Positions 1 through 8,902 of a DNA stretch of 64,000 nt are shown here, in pieces (positions within the stretch are counted from its first letter, which is position 1; every line of letters begins with the position of its first letter). The DNA is taken from contig NZ_NSJB01000001.1 of the NCBI RefSeq assembly GCF_002285265.1, forward strand, positions 558,001-622,000. The letters run 5' to 3'. Source of the stretch: Vandammella animalimorsus (GTDB taxonomy: Bacteria > Pseudomonadota > Gammaproteobacteria > Burkholderiales > Burkholderiaceae_C). The position numbers and the translations under genes are program-made. Under the pieces are notes generated by a model. The model saw only the letters and a program-made list of their open reading frames with translations. It did no database searches and was not told where the DNA came from.

Positions 1-343
1 GGCGCACGTGCGCGAATGGAGCGAGCTGCCCGCGCCGCAGCAGTGGCTGTGCATGCAGGCCGTGGCGGTGGTGGAGCGGGCCATGCGCGAGGTGATTGCG
101 CCGCACAAGGTGAACCTGGCTTCGCTGGGCAATGTGGTGCCGCACCTGCACTGGCACATCATCGCCCGTTATGAGTGGGACGGGCATTTCCCCGCGCCGG
201 TCTGGGCGCCGGCGCACACCGCGCCGCAGGATGTGCCGCCGCAGCGCCTGCAATGGCTGCGCGAGCGCCGCGCGGCGCTCGAAGCGGCCATGTGCGCCGG
301 CCTGCAGGCGCTGCTGCAAGGTGGGGCGCCGCCTGCGGCCTGA
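1..343 (+). CDS. HIT-family nucleotide-binding hydrolase, 5'-truncated by the window edge
   Basis: The reading frame is open from base 2, so the gene begins outside the window; the in-frame GTG at base 8 is not the true start. The visible 113 or so residues carry the histidine-triad signature HLHWHIIAR (H-x-H-x-H) preceded by N-V-V-P, the active site of HIT hydrolases that cleave nucleoside phosphoramidates or dinucleotide polyphosphates. After the triad comes a Pro/Ala-rich stretch and a C-terminal helix. The exact substrate cannot be read from the fragment. It converges on asd, with about 95 bp between the stop codons. Confidence 0.8.
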   Translation, partial: AHVREWSELPAPQQWLCMQAVAVVERAMREVIAPHKVNLASLGNVVPHLHWHIIARYEWDGHFPAPVWAPAHTAPQDVPPQRLQWLRERRAALEAAMCAGLQALLQGGAPPAA

Positions 344-438
344 CGACGTTGCACCAGGGCAGTTCGGCACGCATCCAATGATTTCTGCGAGGCCGCTTTT
401 GCGGGCCGTTGCCGAGATCGTGGTGAGCAGGTAGGCCC

Positions 439-1569
439 TCAGGCCTCGACCAGAATGCGCAGCATGCGGCGCAGCGGCTCGGCCGCGCCCCAGAGCAGCT
501 GGTCGCCGATGGTGAAGGCGCCCAGGTACTGCGGGCCCATGGCCAGCTTGCGCACGCGCCCGACGGGGATGCGCATGGTGCCGGTGACGGCAACTGGCGT
601 GAGCTCGGCCAGCGTGGCCTCCTTGGTGTTGGGCACCAGCTTCACCCAGGGGTTGTCGGCGGCGATCATGGCTTCGATCTCGTCGAGCGGCACGTCCTTT
701 TTCAGCTTGAAGGTCAGCGCCTGGCTGTGGCAGCGCATGGCGCCGATGCGCACGCAAAAGCCGTCAACCGGGATGGCCGGCGTGCCAAAGCCTTCGCCCA
801 TGCCCAGGATTTTGTTGGTCTCGGCCATGCCCTTCCATTCCTCACGGCTGACGCCGTTGCCCAGGTCGGCGTCGATCCAGGGGATCAGCGAGCCGCCCAG
901 CGGCGCCAGGAAGTGGGCCGTCTCGGCCTCGCTCAGGCCGCGCTGCTTGGCGATGATCTTGCGGTCGATCTCCAGGATGGCGCTGTGCGGGTCGGCCAGC
1001 AGCTCGCGCACCTCGGCGTGCAGCGTGCCGAACTGCGTCAGCAGCTCGCGCATGTGCTGCGCGCCGCCGCCCGATGCAGCCTGGTAGGTCTGGGTGCTCA
1101 TCCATTCGACCAGCCCGGCCTTGTACAGCGCGCCAACGCCCATGAGCATGCAACTGACGGTGCAGTTGCCGCCCACCCAGGTCTTGCCGCCCTTGCTCAG
1201 GGCGTTTTGGATCACCGGCAGGTTGACGGGGTCGAGCACGATGACCGATTCGCTGTCCATGCGCAGCGTCGATGCCGCATCGATCCAGTGGCCATTCCAG
1301 CCGGCGGCGCGCAGCTTGGGGTAGACCGCCTTGGTGTAATCGCCGCCCTGGGCGGTCAGGATGATGTCGCAGCGCTTGAGCGCCTCGATGTCGTAGGCGT
1401 CCTGCAGGCGTGTTTCGTTCCTGGCCTGGGCCGGGGCCTGGCCGCCGGCGTTGGAGGTCGAGAAAAACACCGGCTCGATGCAGTCGAAATCGCCCTCGGC
1501 CTGCATGCGCTCAAGCAGCACGGAGCCGACCATGCCGCGCCAGCCGACCAAACCTGTACGTTGTGCCAT
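439..1569 (-). CDS. asd: Aspartate-semialdehyde dehydrogenase
   Basis: This enzyme reduces aspartyl-4-phosphate to aspartate semialdehyde with NADPH, the branch step toward Lys, diaminopimelate, Thr, Ile and Met. The 376-residue product has the usual length. It starts with an NADP-binding segment ([11 protein letters not shown], residues 6-16), has the nucleophile Cys136 in GGNCTVS and the substrate-binding region [11 protein letters not shown]. The ATG at 1569 is preceded on the minus strand by AAGAAGGG. The roughly 310 bp upstream hold a candidate leader ORF rich in Ile/Thr/Lys codons and alternative hairpins (1619-1809), so attenuation by pathway end products is plausible. Confidence 0.95.
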   Translation of the reverse strand: MAQRTGLVGWRGMVGSVLLERMQAEGDFDCIEPVFFSTSNAGGQAPAQARNETRLQDAYDIEALKRCDIILTAQGGDYTKAVYPKLRAAGWNGHWIDAASTLRMDSESVIVLDPVNLPVIQNALSKGGKTWVGGNCTVSCMLMGVGALYKAGLVEWMSTQTYQAASGGGAQHMRELLTQFGTLHAEVRELLADPHSAILEIDRKIIAKQRGLSEAETAHFLAPLGGSLIPWIDADLGNGVSREEWKGMAETNKILGMGEGFGTPAIPVDGFCVRIGAMRCHSQALTFKLKKDVPLDEIEAMIAADNPWVKLVPNTKEATLAELTPVAVTGTMRIPVGRVRKLAMGPQYLGAFTIGDQLLWGAAEPLRRMLRILVEA

Positions 1570-1618
1570 GTGGATAACCCTTCTTTCAATGGAGATTGCA
1601 GAAATGTTGGAACTCTCT

Positions 1619-1689
1619 GCCCCGGCTCGTCTGGCCGGCTTGAAAGACGGGCGCGACGAACCGCAGCTGCTTCAGCCCTTCGTCGTCTT
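1619..1689 (-). promoter_or_regulatory. Possible attenuator hairpins between leader ORF and asd
   Basis: On the minus-strand transcript CGACGAA (1685-1679) pairs perfectly with TTCGTCG (1660-1654), and AAGA (1689-1686) can extend the stem to TCTT (1647-1644). A second stem, CGTCT (1649-1645) with AGACG (1632-1628), uses bases needed by that extension, so the two are partly exclusive. The first arm lies inside the Thr/Lys codons of the leader ORF. No U-run follows either stem, so if functional it would act through Rho or by masking translation rather than as a classical terminator. Confidence 0.35.
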
Positions 1690-1809
1690 GGTGATGATCA
1701 CGGCCACAGCAGCGCGCGCTGCCGGTGCGGGGCGCACGGGCTGCGCACATGCCAACGCCAGGCCCTGGGCCTGGCGCGATGTGCAATGGGAAAAACGCTG
1801 CTGCAGCAT
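1672..1809 (-). CDS. Candidate leader peptide of asd (45 codons)
   Basis: An ATG-started frame of 45 codons ends in AVIITKTTKG. Seven consecutive residues, I-I-T-K-T-T-K, are all end products of the aspartate pathway in which the next gene, asd, acts. A TATACT -10-like box lies at 1820-1825 on the same strand, which would place the transcript start only a few bases before the ATG, so the ORF may be nearly leaderless. The AAG-ACG-ACG-AAG codons form one arm of a hairpin (1654-1660 with 1679-1685). The ORF, codons and hairpin are seen directly. The attenuation role is inferred by analogy with thr, ilv and his leaders. Confidence 0.45.
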   Translation of the reverse strand: MLQQRFSHCTSRQAQGLALACAQPVRPAPAARAAVAVIITKTTKG

Positions 1810-1853
1810 GATGGCGCGCAGTATAGCGAGTTTGCGCCGCCGCCAGCGCGGGC

Positions 1854-1945
1854 GTTGAGCGTTGAGCGTTGAGCGTTGAGCGTTGAGCGTTGGCTTGGGC
1901 TTGGGCTTGGGCTTGGGCTTGGGCTTGGGCTTGGGCTTGGGCTTG
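1854..1945. repeat. Tandem repeats: 5 x GTTGAGC then 9 x GGCTTG
   Basis: Five perfect copies of the heptamer GTTGAGC (1854-1888) are followed three bases later by nine perfect copies of the hexamer GGCTTG (1892-1945). The block ends 37 bp before the parE ATG and immediately before its probable -10 box. The hexamer array reads as (Ala-Trp)n if translation started at the TTG at 1890. Perfect short tandem repeats of this kind vary in copy number by slippage. Degenerate copies of the heptamer family occur in the aceF linker at 35884-35916. Confidence 0.9.
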
Positions 1946-1967
1946 GGGCGCGGCCCATGCCAAGCCC

Positions 1968-1973
1968 TACAAT
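1968..1973 (+). promoter_or_regulatory. -10 box for parE
   Basis: TACAAT lies 9 bp before the parE ATG, placing the likely transcript start at about 1980, so the message would be leaderless or nearly so. No shine-dalgarno sequence is seen, in keeping with that. A good -35 is absent; TTGGGG at 1943-1948, made by the last hexamer repeat, is the nearest match, with a 19-bp spacer. Confidence 0.5.
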
Positions 1974-1982
1974 CGCCGCCCT

Positions 1983-3983
1983 ATGGCAAAACAAGCACCT
2001 TCCGCCCCGATGGCCGCCAGCGGCGGCAATGGCTATTCCGAAAGCTCGATCAAAGTCCTCAAGGGCCTGGAGCCGGTCAAGCAGCGCCCGGGCATGTACA
2101 CCCGCACCGACAACCCGCTGCACATCATCCAGGAGGTGCTGGACAACGCCGCCGACGAGGCCCTGGCCGGCCACGGCAAGAAGATCCGCTTCACGCTGCA
2201 TGAGGACGGCTCGGTCAGCGTCGAGGACGAGGGCCGCGGCATCCCCTTCGGCCTGCACCCGGAAGAAAACGCGCCGGTGGTGGAGCTGGTCTTCACGCGC
2301 CTGCACGCCGGCGGCAAGTTCGACAAGGATTCGGGCGGCGCCTACAGCTTCTCCGGCGGCCTGCACGGCGTGGGCGTGTCCGTCACCAATGCGCTGGCCA
2401 CGCGCCTGGAGGTGGACATCCACCGCGACGGCCAGGTGGCGCGGCTGGTGTTCGGCAACGGCGGCGAGGTGATCGAGCCGCTGACGGTGCGCAAGGCCCA
2501 GCCCGGCGAGCGCCGCCAGGGCACCACCGTGCGCGTCTGGCCCGATGCGCGCTACTTCGAATCCAAGGCCCTGCCCATGCCCGAGCTGCTGCACCTGCTG
2601 CGCAGCAAGGCGGTACTGATGCCCGGCGTGGCCGTGACGCTGCGCAACGAAAAAACCGGCCAGCAGCAAAGCTGGCAATACAAGGGCGGCCTGGCCGACT
2701 ACCTGAGCCAGGCGCTGCCGGCCGAGCCGGTCATCCCGCTGTTCGAAGGCCAGGGCCATGCCGACCGCCACAGCGACAGCTTCGCCGTGGGCGAAGGCGC
2801 CGCTTGGTGCGTGGCCTTCACCGAGGAAGGCCAGCCGCTGCGCGAGAGCTACGTCAACCTCATCCCCACCACGGCCGGCGGCACGCACGACAACGGCCTG
2901 CGCGACGGGCTGTTCCAGGCCGTCAAGAGCTTCATCGACATGCACGCGCTGCTGCCCAAGGGCGTCAAGCTCATGCCCGAGGACGTGTTCTCGCGCGCCA
3001 GCTACGTGCTCTCGGCCAAGATTCTCGACCCGCAATTTCAGGGCCAGATCAAGGAAAAGCTCAACTCCCGCGATGCCGTGCGCCTGGTCTCGGGCTACGT
3101 CAAGCCGGCCATGGAGCTGTGGCTGAACCAGCACGTGGACTACGGCCGCCGCATTGCCGAGCTGGCCATCCGCGCCGCGCAAACGCGCCAGAGGGCTGGG
3201 CAAAAGGTGGAAAAGCGCAAAGGCTCGGGCGTGGCCGTGCTGCCGGGCAAGCTCACCGACTGCGAAAGCCGCGATTTGACCTACAACGAAGTCTTTCTGG
3301 TCGAGGGCGACTCGGCCGGCGGCAGCGCCAAGATGGGCCGCGACAAGGAAACCCAGGCCGTGCTGCCGCTGCGCGGCAAGGTGCTCAACACCTGGGAGGT
3401 GGACCGCGAGCGCCTGTTTGCCAACACCGAGGTGCACGACATCGCCGTGGCCATCGGCGTCGATCCGCACGGGCCGGGCGATGAGGTCGATCTCTCCGGT
3501 CTGCGCTACGGCAAGATCTGCATCCTGAGCGACGCCGACGTGGACGGCGCGCACATCCAGGTGCTGCTGCTGACGCTGTTCTTTCGCCACTTCCCCAGGC
3601 TGATCGAAGCCGGGCACGTCTTCGTGGCCCAGCCGCCGCTCTACAGCATCGCCGTGCCCGCGCGCGGCAAAAAGCCCGCCGCCAAGCTCTACGTCTTGAG
3701 CGAGCAGGAGCTGCAGCGCGCGCTGGACAAGTTGCGCAAGGACGGCGTGCGCGAAGGCGCCTGGAGCATTGGCCGCTTCAAAGGCCTGGGCGAGATGAAC
3801 GCCGAGCAACTGTGGGAAACCACCCTCAACCCCGACACCCGCCGCCTGCTGCCCGTGCAGCTGGGCAGTTTCAGCTTTGCGCAGACCGAGGGCTTTTTCA
3901 CCCAGCTCATGGGCAAGGGTGAGGCCGGCGCGCGCCGCGAGCTGATGGAGCTGCACGGCGACGCCGTGGACATCGACGTGTGA
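1983..3983 (+). CDS. parE: DNA topoisomerase IV subunit B
   Basis: This is the ATPase subunit of topoisomerase IV, which with ParC decatenates daughter chromosomes. The 666-residue product has the GHKL ATPase fold (EVLDNAADEALAG; SGGLHGVGVSVTNAL), the transducer domain and the TOPRIM region (EGDSAGGSA; DADVDGAHI). Length and the form PGMYTRTDNPLH favour ParE over GyrB. The ATG at 1983 is chosen because the frame upstream is only tandem repeat reading as Ala-Trp. The next gene begins 13 bp after the stop, suggesting co-transcription. Confidence 0.95.
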   Translation: MAKQAPSAPMAASGGNGYSESSIKVLKGLEPVKQRPGMYTRTDNPLHIIQEVLDNAADEALAGHGKKIRFTLHEDGSVSVEDEGRGIPFGLHPEENAPVVELVFTRLHAGGKFDKDSGGAYSFSGGLHGVGVSVTNALATRLEVDIHRDGQVARLVFGNGGEVIEPLTVRKAQPGERRQGTTVRVWPDARYFESKALPMPELLHLLRSKAVLMPGVAVTLRNEKTGQQQSWQYKGGLADYLSQALPAEPVIPLFEGQGHADRHSDSFAVGEGAAWCVAFTEEGQPLRESYVNLIPTTAGGTHDNGLRDGLFQAVKSFIDMHALLPKGVKLMPEDVFSRASYVLSAKILDPQFQGQIKEKLNSRDAVRLVSGYVKPAMELWLNQHVDYGRRIAELAIRAAQTRQRAGQKVEKRKGSGVAVLPGKLTDCESRDLTYNEVFLVEGDSAGGSAKMGRDKETQAVLPLRGKVLNTWEVDRERLFANTEVHDIAVAIGVDPHGPGDEVDLSGLRYGKICILSDADVDGAHIQVLLLTLFFRHFPRLIEAGHVFVAQPPLYSIAVPARGKKPAAKLYVLSEQELQRALDKLRKDGVREGAWSIGRFKGLGEMNAEQLWETTLNPDTRRLLPVQLGSFSFAQTEGFFTQLMGKGEAGARRELMELHGDAVDIDV

Positions 3984-3996
3984 TGGCGCGCCTGCC

Positions 3997-4608
3997 ATGA
4001 CGGACTGGCTCTCCCTCTTGCTGCTGCTGGCCGTGCTCGGCTGGGTGCTGCGCCTGCGCTACCAGCGCCAGCGCATCGCCTTTCTGGGCCAGCACCTGGC
4101 GGGGCTGAAGATCGAACACCACATGGGCCTGCTCACCCAGGGCTATCTGCGCGCCATCCATGAGGACGACCCGCAGCGCCAGGCGCAGATCTGGGACACC
4201 TTCGCCCACAGCGAGCGCAGCGTGGCCGAGCACATCGAGCGCCTCAGCGCCGCCATCGCCCAGGCCCCGGCAGAGCGCACCCGCATCGGCCGCTGGGCCC
4301 TGTGCCTGCCCTATGTGGAGCAGCTGCTGCCCGCGGCCACGCGCGACTTCAAGGCCCTGCTGCGCCTGCATGCTCAAGGCGTGCGCGCAGCGGTGGACAA
4401 CGCCCAGGGCCTGCCGCCCAAGGCCCGCGCCTACCAGCTGATGGCCGAGCTGCTGCTGTTGCAGCACAGCTGCCACTGGTTCTGCAAATCGCGCATGGTG
4501 GCCGACGCGCGCCTGCAGGCGCGCCACCAGGTCACGCACCAGAAAGTGCTGGACTCGGTCTCTGCCGCCACCGCACAAGCCTATCGCCAATGGCTGCAGC
4601 GGGGCTGA
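3997..4608 (+). CDS. Conserved unknown protein with N-terminal membrane helix
   Basis: The product has 203 residues. Residues 4-19 form a hydrophobic helix (WLSLLLLLAVLGWVLR) followed at once by basic residues, so it is probably an inner-membrane anchor with the rest in the cytoplasm. The remainder is alpha-helical and rich in His and Gln, with no recognised catalytic motif. The gene starts 13 bp after parE, probably in the same transcript. No function can be assigned. Confidence 0.75.
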   Translation: MTDWLSLLLLLAVLGWVLRLRYQRQRIAFLGQHLAGLKIEHHMGLLTQGYLRAIHEDDPQRQAQIWDTFAHSERSVAEHIERLSAAIAQAPAERTRIGRWALCLPYVEQLLPAATRDFKALLRLHAQGVRAAVDNAQGLPPKARAYQLMAELLLLQHSCHWFCKSRMVADARLQARHQVTHQKVLDSVSAATAQAYRQWLQRG

Positions 4609-4654
4609 GCACCTGAGCTGCGCCCTCCTGGAGCGCGCAGGCGCTGCCCAGGCG

Positions 4655-5722
<1,068 letters not shown>

Positions 5723-6029
5723 GACTTTGCGCGCAGCAACGCCGCAGCGCGCGCAGCCGGAGGGGACAGGCACGGCGGCTGGGCTGCTTGTCAGGCCCGG
5801 GCGCGCGCAAGTGCGCATCAATGGTCAGGCGCAGTGCCAGCCAGGCAAGCCAGTGGGGGCATGACGCCAAGACATTTACCTGCTTTTACACTTGGTGTGC
5901 CATGGCCACTGGGCAGCGGCGCTACGATGGCGCCGCCGTGCAGCGCGCTGTCCTTTGCTTTTACCTTTGGCAGCACAGGCTGCATCCAGCGATCGAACTC
6001 TCAACAGCTCTGAAGAAAGGGAGGAAATC
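5723..6029. other. Intergenic, no gene seen
   Basis: This 307-bp gap between dusA and the lipoprotein has no convincing ORF. Bases around 5708-5721 (CTTGAGACTTTG, partly overlapping the dusA stop) resemble the ends of the inverted-repeat family described at 57709-57823. The downstream end carries the strong ribosome-binding sequence AAAGGGAGGAAA for the next gene. Confidence 0.5.
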
Positions 6030-6536
6030 ATGTCCTCATCCCGCATCGCCTATCTGGCCTCGACCACCGCGCTGGCCCTGACCCTGGCGGCCTGCCAAAG
6101 CACGCCGCTGTATCCTGCCGATCCCTACCGCGGTGGCGGCGGCCATGTGGGCACCGTGCCCAGCCGGGCCCCGGCCAATATGCTGGAGTACGGCTATGTG
6201 ACCGACATCCAGGCGCTGCAAAACACCCACCGCGGCAGCACAGGTGCGGGCATTTTGCTGGGCGCCGTCGTGGGCGGCCTGGCGGCCAACCACGTCGGTG
6301 GCGGCAGCGGCCGCACGGCAGCCACCATTGCCGGCGCCGTGGGCGGCGCCGTGGCGGGCAATGCCATTGAAGGCCGCATGAACAATGGCGGCGCGCAGGG
6401 GCAGGTCTATGGCTATCGCATCACCATCCGTGTGGACAACGGTCAGTACCGCGTGTACGACGTCAGCGATCCGGGCGGCCTGCGCATCAATGATCGCGTG
6501 CAGGTGCAAAACGGCCAGATTGCCCGCATCCAGTAA
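6030..6536 (+). CDS. Glycine-zipper outer-membrane lipoprotein (SlyB/PcP family)
   Basis: The 168-residue product has a lipoprotein signal with lipobox L-A-A-C; the lipidated Cys is residue 22. Residues about 65-115 form the glycine-zipper 2TM region (GAGILLGAVVGGLAANHVGGG, then AGAVGGAVAGNAIEG), and the C-terminus is a small beta domain (YRITIRVDNGQYRVYDV). This architecture is that of SlyB/PcP-like outer-membrane lipoproteins linked to envelope integrity. The ATG at 6030 follows AAGAAAGGGAGGAAA; an upstream extension of the frame lacks signal character. A strong terminator follows. Confidence 0.9.
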   Translation: MSSSRIAYLASTTALALTLAACQSTPLYPADPYRGGGGHVGTVPSRAPANMLEYGYVTDIQALQNTHRGSTGAGILLGAVVGGLAANHVGGGSGRTAATIAGAVGGAVAGNAIEGRMNNGGAQGQVYGYRITIRVDNGQYRVYDVSDPGGLRINDRVQVQNGQIARIQ

Positions 6537-6594
6537 ACAGGCCGAAGGCCCTCACGGGGCCAGGTGCTGCGCCCTGACTGGCGCACTTGCTTGA

Positions 6595-6633
6595 AAGAAC
6601 CAGTGTCCGCAAGGGCACTGGTTCTTGCTTTTT
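6595..6633 (+). terminator. Rho-independent terminator
   Basis: An 11-bp perfect stem, AAGAACCAGTG (6595-6605) with CACTGGTTCTT (6616-6626), has a 10-base loop and is followed by GCTTTTT. It closes the lipoprotein transcription unit 59 bp after its stop. Confidence 0.92.
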
Positions 6634-6695
6634 GGGGTTCTACGATTGGCTTGGCGAAGCGGTTTTCGAGGCAAAAGCCGCAGCAGCATTGAATC

Positions 6696-7637
6696 TCAAC
6701 AGGCCCCAAAGCCTTGCAGGCAAAGCGCGATGTCCTGCACGGTGGGGGCGGTGGTGCGGATCTGGCCGAAGCCGATGCGCTGCGCCGCTTGGGCGATGCG
6801 TGGGTGCGTGGCGATGGCCGATTGCCCTCGCCAGAAGGTCGCGTCCTGCCCTGGCAGCAGCAGCGGCAGGTGTTGCACGCCTTCCGAGCTGCTCAGCAGC
6901 CAGACGCGCCGCGCGGCTGCAGCGCCCAGTGCCATATCACGCTGTTGGGCATCCCAGGCGGGTGGGCCGCGCCGGTAGACGGGCAGCAAGTGCAGTTGCG
7001 CGCCGCGTTGCTGCAGTTGGCGCGCCAGCCAGTCGCGCCCATGCCCTTCGTCCTGGGGCTGAGGGGGCGTTGCTTGAGTCGCAGGGCCAGCAGCGACGCG
7101 GCTGCCGCGCAGGATCAACACCTGGGCACCCGGGTGGATCTGCGTTTGCACTTGCTGCCACAGCGCCTCGGAATCGAATTGCCCGGCATCGGCTGCGGGC
7201 TGGTCAATCCATTCGGGCGCAAAGCCCTGGGCCTGCAAGGCCTGGGCCGTCCCAGGGCCTGGCGCCCACAGGCGCGGCAGGTTATTGGCCCTGGCGTCAG
7301 TGCCAGTGTCAGTGCCTAGCTGATGCCAGCGCTGCATGGCCTGGGCATCCCAGAAGCCCTGCACGGCGTTGGGGCTGACGTGCATGATGGCAGTCCATTG
7401 GCCGAGTTTGTCGAGCGCCGCCTGGCGGCGCTGCGCGCTGGCGGCATCATCTGGAAACTGGATGTGGATCAGCGGCAGGGCAATGCAGTCGATGCCCAGG
7501 GCGGCAAACTGCGCGGCCCAGGCGGCGTTTTGTGCCTCTGGGCGGGTCAATATCAGGCGGGGGAGGGGGGCGGGGCGGGGCACTGCGCGGCAAGATGGGA
7601 TGGGCAGATGGCCCGCAGCAGGTGCTGCTGCGCCCAT
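6696..7637 (-). CDS. hemD: Uroporphyrinogen-III synthase
   Basis: HemD cyclises hydroxymethylbilane with inversion of ring D to give uroporphyrinogen III for heme and siroheme. Recognisable pieces are LPRLILTRPEAQ (first strand), MHVSPNAVQGFW, VLILRGSRV, the hinge YRRGPP, WLLSSSEGVQHL and IATHPRIAQAA, in the family order. The start is uncertain: the frame reaches a GTG at 7715; the ATG at 7637 (313 aa) is used here, and a GTG at 7583 (295 aa) would be closer to the usual 250-270. The gene stands alone. hemC is not beside it, and the usual partners hemX and hemY are about 44 kb away at 51.7-53.6 kb. Confidence 0.85.
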   Translation of the reverse strand: MGAAAPAAGHLPIPSCRAVPRPAPLPRLILTRPEAQNAAWAAQFAALGIDCIALPLIHIQFPDDAASAQRRQAALDKLGQWTAIMHVSPNAVQGFWDAQAMQRWHQLGTDTGTDARANNLPRLWAPGPGTAQALQAQGFAPEWIDQPAADAGQFDSEALWQQVQTQIHPGAQVLILRGSRVAAGPATQATPPQPQDEGHGRDWLARQLQQRGAQLHLLPVYRRGPPAWDAQQRDMALGAAAARRVWLLSSSEGVQHLPLLLPGQDATFWRGQSAIATHPRIAQAAQRIGFGQIRTTAPTVQDIALCLQGFGAC

Positions 7638-7715
7638 GGCGCTGGCCTGGGCAGGCGCGTTGCCGGCAGGCTGCGGCAAGAGGCAAGAAGAAGGTGACGA
7701 GCCTGACCCCGGCAC

Positions 7716-7889
7716 TGACTACACAGTTAGGGCTGCTTGGTTCCCCACCTGACCCGGTTGGCTGCTTCACCATGCGGGAAGGCCCGTCGGCGGCGATTGT
7801 ATGCGATCTGCAGTCGCCCGAAAGGCAATTGCATGCCTTGGCCCAAGCGGGTTTGCCGCTGGCGGGCAGGGGCAGGGCTGGCCGGCTGG
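7716..7889. other. Intergenic between hemD and repeat element
   Basis: No gene is supported. The minus-strand frames here are GC-rich shadows, and no clear -10 box for hemD is seen. Confidence 0.4.
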
Positions 7890-8085
7890 AGAGCCTGTTC
7901 AAGATTTCTGTGCGAGGGGGCAAGAAGCGCGGTTTGGGATGGGCTGCAAGGCGCCATCTTGCACACATCGCGCAGCAGCCATGGCCCCGGGGCGGATGGC
8001 AAGGCTTTGCGGGCGCGGCAGAGCCTTCTAAACCGCTTTCTGCTCGCGCCATGCCGCGCCGTGCAGAGAGATTCTGGACAGCTTT
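7890..8085. repeat. Inverted-repeat element (MITE-like), copy 1
   Basis: The left end (AGAGCCTGTTCAAGAT, from 7890) and the reverse complement of the right end (AAGCTGTCCAGAATCTCT, to about 8084) match imperfectly over some 45 bp. The internal phrase GCGGTTTGGGATGGGCTGCAA recurs, with changes, in the element at 57709-57823 (ATGGTTTGGGGTGGGCTGCAA). It ends exactly at the stop codon of the ABC ATPase gene. No transposase is encoded, so it is a non-autonomous palindromic repeat. Confidence 0.6.
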
Positions 8086-8880
8086 TCAGCCCAGCAGCAG
8101 GGCATCGTCGGCGAGTTTTTCGCCCCGGGTGCGCTCGAACATCTGCAGCAGATCGGGCACGTCCATGCCTGCGCGTTCGCTGCCGCTGACGTCCAGCACG
8201 ACCTTGCCCTGGTGCAGCATGACCGTGCGGCTGCCGTAGTCCAGCGCCTGGCGCATGCTGTGCGTGACCATCATGGCCGTGAGCTGGTTGTCCTCGATGA
8301 TGCGCGCTGTCAAATCCATGACGAAGGCTGCCGTCTTGGGGTCGAGCGCGGCCGTGTGTTCGTCCAGCAACAGGATGCGCGAGGGCTGCAGCGAGGCCAT
8401 CAGCAAGCTGACGGCCTGGCGCTGGCCGCCAGAGAGCAGGCCGATGCGGTCGGTCAGGCGCTTTTCCAGGCCCAGGTTCAGGATGGCGAGCTTTTCGCGG
8501 AACAGCTCGCGGTTTTGTTTGTTCAGCGCAAAGCCAAAGCGGCGCTTGCGCCCGCGCGCCATGGCCAGGGCCATGTTTTCCTCGATGGTCAGGGCCTCGC
8601 AGGTGCCGGCCATCGGATCCTGGAACACCCGCGCCACCAGATCGGCGCGCTGCCAGGCCTGTTTTTTCGTGACGTCGATGCCGTCGATCTCGATGCGCCC
8701 CGAATCCATGATCAGGTCGCCGGAGATGGCGTTGAGAAAGGTGGATTTGCCCGCGCCGTTGGAGCCGATGACGGACACGAACTGGCCGGTGGGGATTTCC
8801 AGGCTGGCACCGCGCAGCGCCGGGTTTTCGATGGGCGTGCCGGGGTTGAAGGTGATGCGCAAATCGGTGGCTTTGAGCAT
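8086..8880 (-). CDS. ABC importer ATPase (TrpXYZ/COG1101-type)
   Basis: The 264-residue ATPase has Walker A GSNGAGKS, Q-loop FQDP, signature LSGGQRQ, Walker B ILLLDEHTAALDP and H-loop THS. Substitution of His for Pro in DEHTAALD is characteristic of the COG1101 ATPases that pair with a COG4120 permease and a COG2984 binding protein; Gram-positive relatives carry tryptophan or tyrosine. The ATG at 8880 is preceded by AGGAG. It is the last gene of the order binding protein, permease, ATPase, with 22 bp between permease and ATPase. Confidence 0.9.
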   Translation of the reverse strand: MLKATDLRITFNPGTPIENPALRGASLEIPTGQFVSVIGSNGAGKSTFLNAISGDLIMDSGRIEIDGIDVTKKQAWQRADLVARVFQDPMAGTCEALTIEENMALAMARGRKRRFGFALNKQNRELFREKLAILNLGLEKRLTDRIGLLSGGQRQAVSLLMASLQPSRILLLDEHTAALDPKTAAFVMDLTARIIEDNQLTAMMVTHSMRQALDYGSRTVMLHQGKVVLDVSGSERAGMDVPDLLQMFERTRGEKLADDALLLG

Positions 8881-8902
8881 GGGGCAACTCCTAGGGGTGT
8901 GC

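Noticed and set aside
1890-1982. 31-residue N-terminal extension of ParE reading as Ala-Trp repeats
   Set aside because: It starts at TTG inside the hexamer array, upstream of the probable -10 box, and no ParE has such an extension.
1698-3998. A 766-codon open frame on the minus strand antisense to parE
   Set aside because: It is a GC-skew shadow: composition is Ala/His/Gly/Leu-rich without family motifs, and parE fully explains the region. Similar long antisense frames at 32165-35038, 14951-16972 and 60136-61239 were dropped for the same reason.
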